A stretch of DNA of 49,117 nt from Alphaproteobacteria bacterium UBA2903 (lineage in GTDB: Bacteria; Pseudomonadota; Alphaproteobacteria; CAAGCB01; CAG-977): positions 1 to 49,117 of the forward strand of contig DEDN01000029.1 in the NCBI GenBank assembly GCA_002349565.1, read 5' to 3'. The notes below the pieces were generated by a model. That model worked only from the letters and a program-made list of their open reading frames with translations. It was not told the DNA's origin and made no database searches. Position numbers and translations under genes: made by a program. Shown here in pieces: positions 41,968 to 49,117 of this stretch (its first letter is position 1; every line of letters starts with the position of its first letter).

Positions 41968-42792
41968 ATGAGCAAAAAAGAACTGCTGACGATTATTGTT
42001 GAAAAAGCCGCGCCGAAAATCCGCGCTTTTGCGGAAAAAGCAAAACAGGCATGGCAATCGGAACGCGCCCGCCGCTGCCGCGACGGTCTGAAGTGGAACA
42101 ATTTGCGTCCCAAACTGAAAAAAGCCGGACGTTTCATCGTCGATTTCACCCGCGCTCAGCCCCGCACGGCAAGCTTTATCTACGTTTGCCTTTTTTGCGT
42201 TTTCTCGATTGAATTTCTGGATCTGCCGATTGCGGATTTGTGCCTGAAAAACCAAAACGACACGGTTTGGGCAACGATATCCGCCGTCAATCCGTCGGGC
42301 TGGTGGTTCCCGATTTTACTGGTCATCGGAACGGTTTACACCGTCATCGCGGGGCTGTCCCTGACGACGGAGGCGTTCGAGCGCAATCTGGACAAAGCGA
42401 AAAAAACGGCGTTCATTCTGCTGTCTTTGTCGGTATCGTCTTTGCTGACCGTGTTTTTCAACATTCTGGTCGGACGCTATACGCCCGAATTTCTGGAAAC
42501 CATGCACCTTTACGGATTTTCGTCTTTCCGTTTCCGCCTGACTGAAACGTCGTTCCCCAGTTTCGGCGTTCAAAGCATCTGGGCGGTCGCTTTGGCGGCG
42601 GCGTATCAAATGCCGCTGTTCAAAAAAGCTTTTTATGCCGTCGCCGCCGTCGTGTCCGCCGCTTTGCCGCTGGCAGGCGCGTGCTTTGTCAGCGATGCCG
42701 TCATGGGCGCGTATGTCGGTGTTTTGATGTATTCCGCCGCCCGCTGGATGGTTTCCGAAAACCGCGAAAACACGCCGCTGTTCACGCGCTAA
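41968..42792 (+). CDS. PAP2-like membrane protein lacking catalytic residues
   Basis: The 274-residue product has a basic, helical cytosolic start (1-60) and about six membrane helices. The PAP2 phosphatase pattern remains visible: VGRYTPEFLETMHLYGF (usual GRxRP...F), ETSFPSFGVQS (usual SFPSGHA) and FVSDAVMGAYVG (usual H-x-SD-x-xxG). The PSGH histidine, the arginine-proline pair and the nucleophile histidine before SD are all changed. It is therefore probably not an active phosphatase and may bind lipid phosphate or act structurally. It is divergent from the exported cassette. Confidence 0.65.
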   Translation: MSKKELLTIIVEKAAPKIRAFAEKAKQAWQSERARRCRDGLKWNNLRPKLKKAGRFIVDFTRAQPRTASFIYVCLFCVFSIEFLDLPIADLCLKNQNDTVWATISAVNPSGWWFPILLVIGTVYTVIAGLSLTTEAFERNLDKAKKTAFILLSLSVSSLLTVFFNILVGRYTPEFLETMHLYGFSSFRFRLTETSFPSFGVQSIWAVALAAAYQMPLFKKAFYAVAAVVSAALPLAGACFVSDAVMGAYVGVLMYSAARWMVSENRENTPLFTR

Positions 42793-43346
42793 TCCTGCAA
42801 AATCTTTTCCAAAGCGTTGCGGTTCAGCTTGATCAGTTCGTATTCTTCGGGGGTAACGGGCGTCTTGGTTTGCGTCGCGTCCTTGACGCTGCGGATGCCG
42901 CGATAATACTGCGCCGTTTTCTGCCGTTTTTGTTCGGGAGACAAAGTGGTGTCCCTGCGCACGGCATCAATCTGCGCCTGCAAATGCCGCGTCATATTTT
43001 TGCGCTTTTCATCCTGCAAAATGTTTGACAAAGTTAATCTGAACTTTTGTTCCAGCAAAAAGAATCTGTCCGCCGCCCAGCCGTGTTCATCCGCCCACCG
43101 CACGACTTCGGCGGGATAGTCGGTGCTGGGCGACACCCCCAGATACGCCACGGCTTTGTATTGGTTGTTGCCTTCTTTCAGCCAGCGGGAATAGCGGCGC
43201 CAGTCTCGGGCGAAACGGCGCAATTCGTCAAATGTAACAGGTTCGGTCGCCGCAATGTCCTTTTCCGCCATGGGGGATTGCGGATATGCCGCTGACGGCG
43301 CGGGCATCGCGCAAACCATCAAAATCAAAAACAACGCGCTTTTCAC
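42789..43346 (-). CDS. Exported helical protein, unknown function
   Basis: The 185-residue product has a signal peptide cleaved near residue 20 (MKSALFLILMVCAMPAPSAA). The mature chain is mostly helical, with WRRYSRWLKEGNNQYKAVAYLGV near residue 50-72 (in part), a charged central helix and a Lys/Glu-rich end. No cysteines remain after the signal. It overlaps the convergent PAP2-like gene by 4 bp and has an extended -10 promoter upstream. The family is not recognised. Confidence 0.75.
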   Translation of the reverse strand: MKSALFLILMVCAMPAPSAAYPQSPMAEKDIAATEPVTFDELRRFARDWRRYSRWLKEGNNQYKAVAYLGVSPSTDYPAEVVRWADEHGWAADRFFLLEQKFRLTLSNILQDEKRKNMTRHLQAQIDAVRRDTTLSPEQKRQKTAQYYRGIRSVKDATQTKTPVTPEEYELIKLNRNALEKILQD

Positions 43347-43379
43347 TTTTTATTTCCCAATCAAACAAATTAGGCTATG

Positions 43380-43388
43380 ATTATAGCA
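43380..43388 (-). promoter_or_regulatory. Extended -10 promoter of the exported helical protein
   Basis: On the minus strand TGCTATAAT (43380-43388) is an exact extended -10 element. No good -35 hexamer lies at the right spacing; that region falls inside nadK. Confidence 0.4.
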
Positions 43389-43403
43389 CAAGAGGATCAA
43401 AAA

Positions 43404-44162
43404 ATGAAACGGCTTTGTTTTCTGGCGGATAAAACGGAACTGGCGCAGTCGGCGGCTGAACGGCTGAAAGCCCTGTACGGACAGACAACCGTTGCCAAAG
43501 CCGACGCTTTGGTCGTTTTGGGCGGCGACGGTTTTTTGCTGCAAACCATGCACAAACATATCGGCAAAGGCATTCCGTTTTACGGGATGAACTGCGGCAG
43601 CATCGGATTCTTGCTGAACAAATACCGCGAAGACGGATTGCCCGAACGACTGGACAAAGCGGGGCAAGTTACTTTGCGCCCGCTGGAAATGATTGCCGAA
43701 AATCAAACCAAAACGCTCAAAGCTCTGGCTTTGAACGAAGTGTCCCTGTTGCGGCAAAGCTGTCAGACCGCCGATATTTCGATTTGTATCGACGGCGCGG
43801 AAAAAATCGCGGATTTGATTTGCGACGGCGTGCTGGTGTCGACGCCCGCGGGCAGCACGGCGTACAACCTGTCGGCGCACGGTCCGATTTTACCCTTGAC
43901 ATCGAACGTTTTGGCGCTGACGCCCATCAGTCCGTTCCGTCCCCGCCGCTGGCACGGCGCGATTTTGCCGCGCCACGTCACCGTTTCGTTCGAGATTCGG
44001 CAGAAAGACAAACGTCCCGTCAGCGCGGTCGCCGACTTTACGGAACTGCGCAACGTGTCGCGCGTCACAGTCAGGGAAGCCGAAAATATCGGCATTACCC
44101 TGCTGTTTGAACCCGATTACAATTTGGAAGACCGCGTTCTGGACGAACAGTTTTTAAGCTAA
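43404..44162 (+). CDS. nadK: NAD kinase
   Basis: NAD kinase phosphorylates NAD to NADP. The 252-residue product has the GGDGFLL motif near residue 41-47, NCGSIGFLLNKY near 70, and the second motif STPAGSTAYNLSAHGPI near 147-163. The start is ATG 43404 with AGAGGA upstream; a longer in-frame extension is unlikely. Its end overlaps tyrS by 9 bp in convergent orientation. Confidence 0.95.
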   Translation: MKRLCFLADKTELAQSAAERLKALYGQTTVAKADALVVLGGDGFLLQTMHKHIGKGIPFYGMNCGSIGFLLNKYREDGLPERLDKAGQVTLRPLEMIAENQTKTLKALALNEVSLLRQSCQTADISICIDGAEKIADLICDGVLVSTPAGSTAYNLSAHGPILPLTSNVLALTPISPFRPRRWHGAILPRHVTVSFEIRQKDKRPVSAVADFTELRNVSRVTVREAENIGITLLFEPDYNLEDRVLDEQFLS

Positions 44163-45401
44163 CGTTACGATTCCGTGCTTTTTCTTGCCGACGGACAGCT
44201 TGATTTGCCCGTCTTTGACGTTTTCGGCGGTCAGCATGATATTGTCGCCCGACACGGCGGCGTCATTGATTTTCACGCCGTTCTGCGCGATAAGCCGCTT
44301 GGCTTCGCCTTTGCTGGCAACCAGCTTCAGCTGCAGCAAAGCTTCGGTCAGCGCGATTTCGCCCGCGGCGGCAAAGGTCGGCAAATCACCGCCCGCGACG
44401 CCTTCCTCGAACGTTTTGCGCGCGGTTTCGGCGGCGGCGGTCGCGGCGTCCTCGCCGCGGCAGATTTTCGTCGCCTCGAACGCGAGGATTTTCTTGGCTT
44501 CGTTGATTTCCTTGTCTTTCAAAGCCTCCAAGCGGCGAACTTCGTCCATCGGCAAATCGGTGAAAATGCGCAGGCATTTGCCCACGTCCGCGTCGCCGAC
44601 GTTGCGGAAATACTGATAGTAGTCATAGGACGGCAGTTTTTCGTCATTAATCCAAACGGCGTTGCCTTCGGACTTGCCCATTTTTTTGCCCGCCGAATCG
44701 GTGATAATCGGGCAAGTGAAGCCGAACAGCTCGACATCGTATTTGCGCCGTCCCAGCTCCGTTCCCGACGTGATGTTGCCCCATTGATCCGACCCCGCCA
44801 TTTGCGCGCGGCAGCCGTATTGCTTGTAAAGCCGGCAAAAGTCATAGCCCTGCAAAAGCTGGTAGTTGAATTCCAAGAACGACATCTGCTGTTCCCTGTC
44901 TAAGCGCGCTTTGACGCTTTCCATGGTCAGCATGCGGTTGACGGAGTAATACGTTCCGACGTCGCGCAGGAATTCCAGATAATTGACATCGCGGAACCAG
45001 TCATAGTTGTCCACCATGACCGCGCCGTTTTCCGTGTCGTCGAAGCGGATGAACTTGGAATAGGATTTTTTCAATCCCGCTTCGTTGTGCGCGATGGTTT
45101 CGGCGGTCATAAAGGGGCGCAGTTTGTCTTTGCCCGACGGGTCGCCGATTCGCGCGGTCGCGCCGCCGACCAGCATCAAGGGCTTGTTGCCCAACTTTTG
45201 AAACCAGCGCATCATCATCACGGGAACCAAGTGTCCGACGTGCAGACTGTCCCCCGTCGGGTCGGAGCCGAGATACGCGACGGCGGGCTTGCCCGACTTT
45301 TCGCATTCGGTCAAATAATCGTCAAAGCCCGCTTCGTTGGTGCATTGGTTGACGAATCCGCGTTCCGACAGGATGTTCAGCAATTCGGATTTAAACGGCA
45401 T
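44154..45401 (-). CDS. tyrS: Tyrosyl-tRNA synthetase
   Basis: This class I synthetase charges tRNA-Tyr. The 415-residue product has the HIGH-type motif DSLHVGHL near residue 51, the tyrosine-site YQLLQGYDF and QMAGSDQWGNI near 210. The KMSKS loop appears as KKMGKSEGN near 233, and an S4 RNA-binding domain ends the protein. It is a single-gene unit with a clear promoter. Confidence 0.97.
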   Translation of the reverse strand: MPFKSELLNILSERGFVNQCTNEAGFDDYLTECEKSGKPAVAYLGSDPTGDSLHVGHLVPVMMMRWFQKLGNKPLMLVGGATARIGDPSGKDKLRPFMTAETIAHNEAGLKKSYSKFIRFDDTENGAVMVDNYDWFRDVNYLEFLRDVGTYYSVNRMLTMESVKARLDREQQMSFLEFNYQLLQGYDFCRLYKQYGCRAQMAGSDQWGNITSGTELGRRKYDVELFGFTCPIITDSAGKKMGKSEGNAVWINDEKLPSYDYYQYFRNVGDADVGKCLRIFTDLPMDEVRRLEALKDKEINEAKKILAFEATKICRGEDAATAAAETARKTFEEGVAGGDLPTFAAAGEIALTEALLQLKLVASKGEAKRLIAQNGVKINDAAVSGDNIMLTAENVKDGQIKLSVGKKKHGIVTLA

Positions 45402-45445
45402 CGGTTGGTATCCTTTTGTACTTTGTTAAACCTTTTTCTGTACGA

Positions 45446-45474
45446 TTTGTATCAGCATTGATTTACAAACTCAA
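45446..45474 (-). promoter_or_regulatory. Promoter of tyrS
   Basis: On the minus strand TTGAGT (45469-45474) and TACAAA (45446-45451) are 17 bp apart. The leader to the tyrS ATG is about 40 nt, with AAAGGA before the start. No T-box structure is seen. Confidence 0.55.
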
Positions 45475-45491
45475 GAAAGAAACGGGGAAAT

Positions 45492-46616
45492 ATGGAAGTC
45501 ATCAAGCCTTTGACGGCACTCGGGTTAATGAGCGGAACCTCCATGGACGGCGTGGACGCCGCGCTGCTGGTTACGGACGGGGTTGACGTGTTCGATTTCG
45601 GCAAAGCTTTAAACCGTCCTTATGACATGGAAATGCGCGCGGACTTGCGTTCGATTACGGGCAAAGGCGCGCAAGCCGACGCCGAAAAAGTCAAAGACAT
45701 CGAACGCCGCCTGACTCTGTTTCACGCCGATGTTGCCAAAGAACTGATGGATTCGGCGGGACTGCGGGCGCAAGACGTCGATGTCATCGGCTTTCACGGG
45801 CAAACCGTTTACCACAACGCGGCGGAACATGTGTCCGTGCAAATCGGCGACGGCGACTTGCTTGCCGCCGAAACGGGCGTGTGCGTGGTCAACCGTTTCC
45901 GCAACTCCGACATTGCCAACGGAGGACAGGGCGCACCGTTGATGCCGTCGTATTACGCCGCTTTGGCGCAGAATTTGGAAAAGCCCCTTGCCGTTTTGAA
46001 CATCGGCGGCATTTCGACGCTGACGTGGATAGGCGAAAACGGCGAACTGATTGCGTTCGACACGGGGCCCGGAAACGCGCCCATCGACGACTGGATGATG
46101 AAAAAGCACGGTTCGACCATGGACTTCGACGGGTCGATGGCGGCAACGGGAGCCGTTGACGAAAAAATCGTCGCGCGAATGCTCAAGCGTCCCTATTTCG
46201 ACCAAAAACCGCCGAAAACCGTCGACCGCGACGAATTTTCCGCCCGCTTGGCTGAAAACACCGAAGGCTTGAGCGTTGCGGACGGCGCGGCGACTTTGAC
46301 GGCTTTTTGCGCCGAATGTGTCGTCAAAGCCTGCGATTTCCTGCCCGAAGCCCCCAAACGCTGGATTGTCTGCGGCGGCGGCGCGCACAACCCGACTTTG
46401 ATGCGCATGATTCGCCAGCGGCTGAACGCGCCCGTGGACATCGCGCGCGAAGTCAAATGGGACGGCGATTTCATCGAAGCGCAGGGCTTTGCGTTCCTTG
46501 CCGTGAAAAGCCTGTTCGGACTGCCGTTTTCGTTCCCGTCCACAACGGGCGTGCCGCATTCGATGTGCGGCGGCATGCGTCACGACGCGGCGAACGTTTC
46601 CAAAAAAATCCGCTAA
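45492..46616 (+). CDS. anmK: Anhydro-N-acetylmuramic acid kinase
   Basis: AnmK opens and phosphorylates anhydro-MurNAc during peptidoglycan recycling. The 374-residue product has the N-terminal GLMSGTSMDGVDAALL (residues 11-26). GFHGQTVYH follows near 97, NIGGISTLT near 170, and DTGPGNAPIDDWM near 190, all typical of the family. GGGGAAAT precedes the ATG. It is divergent from tyrS. Confidence 0.96.
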   Translation: MEVIKPLTALGLMSGTSMDGVDAALLVTDGVDVFDFGKALNRPYDMEMRADLRSITGKGAQADAEKVKDIERRLTLFHADVAKELMDSAGLRAQDVDVIGFHGQTVYHNAAEHVSVQIGDGDLLAAETGVCVVNRFRNSDIANGGQGAPLMPSYYAALAQNLEKPLAVLNIGGISTLTWIGENGELIAFDTGPGNAPIDDWMMKKHGSTMDFDGSMAATGAVDEKIVARMLKRPYFDQKPPKTVDRDEFSARLAENTEGLSVADGAATLTAFCAECVVKACDFLPEAPKRWIVCGGGAHNPTLMRMIRQRLNAPVDIAREVKWDGDFIEAQGFAFLAVKSLFGLPFSFPSTTGVPHSMCGGMRHDAANVSKKIR

Positions 46617-46641
46617 AAAAAGCTTGATTACGCCATAAAAC

Positions 46642-46675
46642 AAGACTAAATCCTCTTTCAACAAAGTCTTTTTTT
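46642..46675 (+). terminator. Weak intrinsic terminator after anmK
   Basis: AAGACT (46642-46647) pairs with AGTCTT (46665-46670) across a long loop and runs into seven T. The stem is short, so termination may be partial. Confidence 0.35.
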
Positions 46676-46687
46676 AGGATTAAGGCA

Positions 46688-47575
46688 ATGAACGAAGAAG
46701 ATTACGGCAAAATCATCGAAGCCCACGCCCACGTCGGGACGTGGTGCGCGGACAACGCGGACTTTACGGCGGACGCTTTGAACGACGCGATGCAGGAACC
46801 GTTCACGGTTTCCATCAACGGCGAAGAAGAGGAAAACGAAGTCGTCGCCATTATGGTTTCCAATATGAGCGGCATTGATTTGAAACCTGACGGATCGCCC
46901 AAAATCACCGAAGACGAAGCCAACCTTGAAATGTTGGACATCGCCGCCGAAAACCCCAAGTTCAAAACGCTGATTGTCGGTCAGCCCGGCTACGGCGACG
47001 CGGAAAATCTGGCGAATCTGATTGAAGAACGCGGCGATGAAATCTACGGCATCAAACTGCACCCGAACACGCTGCACCTGAACGCGAACGATCCGCAGTA
47101 CGAACCGTATATGGAGGTCGCGCAGGAATACGGTCTGCCCGTTTTGTTCCATTCGCAGGACGATTATTCCGATCCGATGTACATTTACGAAACCGCGTCG
47201 AAATTCCCCGAAGTCCCGACCATTATGGCGCATTTGGGCATGGGCGACGACGCGAACCACTGGTACACTTTGGGCATTTTGCAATCCGCGATTAAATCGG
47301 AAACGGCGAATTTGTACGCCGACGTATCGTGGCTGTCGCCAGAAATGATTGTCGCGATTTTGAACCGCGCGGACGAAGACACGATTTCCCACCTGATGTT
47401 CGGCACGGATATTCCTTTGGGTCCGTTCGGCGACCCCGAAACTTATCCCTGCCGCGTCAGCGAAGTCAAATCGGCGATTGCCTCCGCTTTTGACGAGGAA
47501 GAAGCGCAGGAACTCATCCACCGTTTGTTCTATCAAAACGCGTACGATTTGTTTTTTGCAAATCGCGCAGAATAA
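46688..47575 (+). CDS. Amidohydrolase-family metal-dependent hydrolase
   Basis: The 295-residue TIM-barrel amidohydrolase has metal ligands in EAHAHVG (His13, His15), a substrate/metal strand GIKLHPN near 120, LFHSQDD near 155, IMAHLGMG near 182 and the catalytic Asp in FGTDIPLG near 240. The set is typical of the amidohydrolase-2 (decarboxylase-like) group. An acidic loop (EEEENE, about 43-48) and overall acidity are unusual. The substrate is unknown. It lies downstream of anmK after a weak terminator. Confidence 0.87.
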   Translation: MNEEDYGKIIEAHAHVGTWCADNADFTADALNDAMQEPFTVSINGEEEENEVVAIMVSNMSGIDLKPDGSPKITEDEANLEMLDIAAENPKFKTLIVGQPGYGDAENLANLIEERGDEIYGIKLHPNTLHLNANDPQYEPYMEVAQEYGLPVLFHSQDDYSDPMYIYETASKFPEVPTIMAHLGMGDDANHWYTLGILQSAIKSETANLYADVSWLSPEMIVAILNRADEDTISHLMFGTDIPLGPFGDPETYPCRVSEVKSAIASAFDEEEAQELIHRLFYQNAYDLFFANRAE

Positions 47576-47640
47576 TTGCGTAAGTTTTTTCCCCTTTCAT
47601 CCGTTTAACAATCAGAGCTTGACGGAGAGAGAGAACAACA

Positions 47641-48180
47641 ATGGCCGATTTATCCGACGCGGAAATGATGAATCGCATACAATCGGCGGACGCGGCGGCG
47701 TTTCGGGAGTTGCTGAACCGTTTTGAGCGCAAGGTCTTCGGCTTGGCATGGCGGCTGACCGCGTCGGAAGCGGACGCACGGGATTTGACGCAGGACGTTT
47801 TTTTAAAAGTCTGGAAAAACCCCGCGGCGTGGCAGCCGACGGCAAAGCTGGACACATGGCTGTACCGCGTGGCGTACAACGCTTTTATCGATATGCGCCG
47901 ACGGGAAAAGCCGACGGAAGAACTGGGCGAAACTTTGGAATCGCCCGCGGATTCGCCCGAAAAGGCGATGCTGTTGCAAAACGAAGCCGACCGTGTCCGC
48001 AAAGCGGTCGATTCTTTGCCCGCCCGTCAGAAAGAAGCCTTGATTTTGTGCTATTATCAAGATCTGAAAGCCAAAGACGCCGCCCAAATTTTGGGGCTGA
48101 GCCAAGGCGCGACGGAGGCTTTGCTGTTCCGTGCGCGTCAATCGCTGAAAGACTTGTTGGGAAAGGAGATAATGACATGA
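47641..48180 (+). CDS. ECF-type RNA polymerase sigma factor
   Basis: The 179-residue sigma-70-family factor has region 2 at about residues 20-90 (DLTQDVFLKVWKN, TWLYRVAYNAFIDMRRRE) and region 4 at about 120-175 (LPARQKEALILCYYQDLKAKDAA, in part; EALLFRARQSLKDLL). Regions 1 and 3 are missing, as in ECF factors. GGAGAGAGAG lies before the ATG. It is followed at once by a small membrane protein and a periplasmic sensor-like protein, so it is probably held inactive until an envelope or metal signal. The stop overlaps the next start. Confidence 0.93.
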   Translation: MADLSDAEMMNRIQSADAAAFRELLNRFERKVFGLAWRLTASEADARDLTQDVFLKVWKNPAAWQPTAKLDTWLYRVAYNAFIDMRRREKPTEELGETLESPADSPEKAMLLQNEADRVRKAVDSLPARQKEALILCYYQDLKAKDAAQILGLSQGATEALLFRARQSLKDLLGKEIMT

Positions 48181-48437
48181 CTTTGACGGATACGCAGCTG
48201 GACGCCCTGTTGAATCAATACACCGTTCCCGATTCCAAGGGCTTGAGCGACGAAATTTTCATGCGGGCGATGCGCGAACGCGCCCCCAAATTGTGGCTGT
48301 TCTTTGTCAAAAATTGCGCGTGGCTGTCCGTCGCGTTTTTAATCGGCGGCTTTTGCTTCGGTTCGTACGCGAACGCCGCGGATTACCGGAACGCCGCGCA
48401 ATATCTGGACACCCTTTATGATTACGGAGCTTTCTGA
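48177..48437 (+). CDS. Small membrane protein, probable anti-sigma factor
   Basis: The 86-residue product starts at ATG 48177, overlapping the sigma-factor stop by 4 bp, with AAAGGAG upstream. It has a soluble N-terminal part (1-38; LDALLNQYTVPDSKGLSDEI), one membrane helix (about 43-63; NCAWLSVAFLIGGFCFGSYA) and a short outside tail. Size, topology and position match CnrY-like and other single-span anti-sigma factors; the N-terminal part would bind the sigma factor. Assignment rests on context. Confidence 0.75.
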   Translation: MTLTDTQLDALLNQYTVPDSKGLSDEIFMRAMRERAPKLWLFFVKNCAWLSVAFLIGGFCFGSYANAADYRNAAQYLDTLYDYGAF

Positions 48438-48438
48438 C

Positions 48439-48894
48439 ATGAACAAAAAACTGCTGATTTTACTGGGGATTTCTCTGGCGCTGAACTGCGGCTTCATCGG
48501 TTATTTTGCCGCGCGTCCGTGCCGTTCGATTCCCCCTCAACGCGCGCGCTTTATGCCGAAACCGAAACATCACGGCGAATTCGACTTTATGAAGCAAGCG
48601 TTCAAAGACAACGAATCCCGCATGCGCCAAGCCCACCGCGCCATCGGTGAAGCGTTTAAAACCGAAGACCCCGACAAAATAAAAACCGCTTTCGCCGCCG
48701 CGGACGAAGTGCGCCACCAAATCGACGTGCAGGTGCAAAACGCGATGATCGAACGGTTTATGAAAATGTCGGCAAAGGAACGTCAAAAGTTTATGCGCCG
48801 CTTCGGGGACAAAGGCAAACCCGCCAAACATCGACGCGACCGCCGCGAATTTATGCCGCCGCCTCCGCCCCCGACGGATTGCGAGGACGAGTGA
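48439..48894 (+). CDS. Periplasmic sensor-like protein (CnrX/Spy/CpxP type)
   Basis: The 151-residue product starts at ATG 48439, one base after the previous stop. One N-terminal membrane anchor (about 4-24) is followed by a periplasmic, mainly helical domain rich in Arg, Lys, Met and His: PKPKHHGEFDFMKQAF near 40-55, RMRQAHRAIGEAFK near 62, FMKMSAKERQKFMRRFG near 108-124. This is the pattern of CnrX/ZraP/Spy metal-resistance or chaperone domains (LTxxQ-like repeats are weak). A Pro-rich acidic tail ends the protein. It likely senses metal or envelope stress and signals to the adjacent anti-sigma factor. Confidence 0.8.
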   Translation: MNKKLLILLGISLALNCGFIGYFAARPCRSIPPQRARFMPKPKHHGEFDFMKQAFKDNESRMRQAHRAIGEAFKTEDPDKIKTAFAAADEVRHQIDVQVQNAMIERFMKMSAKERQKFMRRFGDKGKPAKHRRDRREFMPPPPPPTDCEDE

Positions 48895-48930
48895 CATAAA
48901 ATTTTCACAAACGAAAATACGTTAAAAATC

Positions 48931-48964
48931 AAAGCGATTCCCGTTCGGGAGTCGCTTTTTTTTA
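48931..48964 (+). terminator. Strong intrinsic terminator of the ECF module
   Basis: AAAGCGATTCCCG pairs with CGGGAGTCGCTTT (one mismatch, 2-nt loop) and continues into a run of T (48956-48963). Confidence 0.85.
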
Positions 48965-48999
48965 CGAAAAATGACAAAAAATGCATTTTTGCCATAATT

Positions 49000-49029
49000 T
49001 TGCCACAATTGTGTGGTAGCGTATAAAAT
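49000..49029 (+). promoter_or_regulatory. Promoter with palindromic spacer, last gene
   Basis: TTGCCA (49000-49005) is followed by TATAAA (49022-49027, 16-bp spacer) or TAAAAT (49024-49029, 18 bp). The spacer contains the perfect palindrome CACAATTGTG (49004-49013), a candidate repressor site. Confidence 0.5.
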
Positions 49030-49055
49030 AGTAAGGATTAAATAGGAGGACCACT

Positions 49056-49117
49056 ATGAAGAAGACTCTTCTTTTCTTGACAGCGGCGTTTATAATGAAC
49101 GCAACGGCTGTGGAAGC
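49056..49117 (+). CDS. Exported protein, N-terminus only (truncated by window edge)
   Basis: Only the first 20 complete codons are present, encoding a signal peptide (MKKTLLFLTAAFIMNATAVE). The ATG follows a strong AGGAGG at ideal spacing and a clear promoter, so the start is well supported. Nothing can be said of the mature protein. Confidence 0.8.
   Translation, partial: MKKTLLFLTAAFIMNATAVE

Noticed and set aside
45402..45491. T-box or other tyrosine-responsive leader before tyrS
   Set aside because: The leader is only about 40 nt long and shows no stem or T-box consensus.
47748..48176. Upstream part of a 229-codon frame leading into the small membrane protein
   Set aside because: It overlaps the sigma-factor gene in another frame; only the part from ATG 48177 has a membrane helix and ribosome site.

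Overview
This 49 kb window most likely comes from the chromosome of a motile alphaproteobacterium. The evidence is gene content and order. A yceD-rpmF-plsX-fabH-ihfA-MerR string runs opposite a bamE-type lipoprotein. There is a fliF-fliG-fliH-fliN-flbD set in the Caulobacter fliF-operon order, a DUF1849/EipB-type envelope protein, and a TIGR01459-type HAD protein. I cannot assign a genus. Base composition looks moderate, and long antisense reading frames are common because of codon bias. No rRNA, CRISPR array, prophage or complete insertion sequence is visible.

Layout. 1-395 is the start of a flagellin gene (minus strand) with a structured leader. 396-1304 holds tandem hairpin-rich repeats, followed by a serine recombinase. 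2057-5232 has an MsbA-like exporter, a small hydrolase, a flavodoxin-fold reductase and tRNA-Pro. 5236-8875 is the fatty-acid/phospholipid initiation cluster read leftward, with bamE divergent from it. 9387-13217 is a three-gene leftward operon ending in a divergent chemoreceptor. 13296-19616 has a thioredoxin-fold protein plus SNF transporter, a ClC channel, and an SCP2-like/alcohol dehydrogenase/aldehyde dehydrogenase operon. 19755-20885 is a lone HExxH protein with its own promoter and terminator.

21048-33026 is one long rightward flagellar unit: fliF, fliG, fliH, fliN, flbD-like, flhA, flhF, flhG, a proline-rich FliK-like gene and a membrane J-domain protein. Spacing is tight or overlapping throughout. 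Together these encode the MS ring and rotor, the export-ATPase regulator, a sigma-54 activator, the export gate, and the pole and number control GTPase and ATPase.

33027-38489 carries two leftward units: DUF2726 plus TSCPD, and a Gld-like ABC system (ATPase, permease, GldG-like, DUF4340). 38623-49117 is mixed envelope and housekeeping content: an EipB-like protein, a HAD hydrolase, a four-gene leftward cassette of tiny exported proteins, a PAP2-like membrane protein that has lost its catalytic residues, NAD kinase, TyrS, AnmK, an amidohydrolase, an ECF sigma/membrane protein/periplasmic sensor module resembling CnrH-CnrY-CnrX, and the first 20 codons of another exported protein.

The least explained parts are the four-gene exported cassette (40315-41851), with its duplicated DLRARS motif, and the recombinase plus repeat block next to flagellin. 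The membrane J-domain protein closing the flagellar unit and the three-gene chemoreceptor operon are also poorly explained. All functions are read from sequence motifs and gene order. No database search was run.
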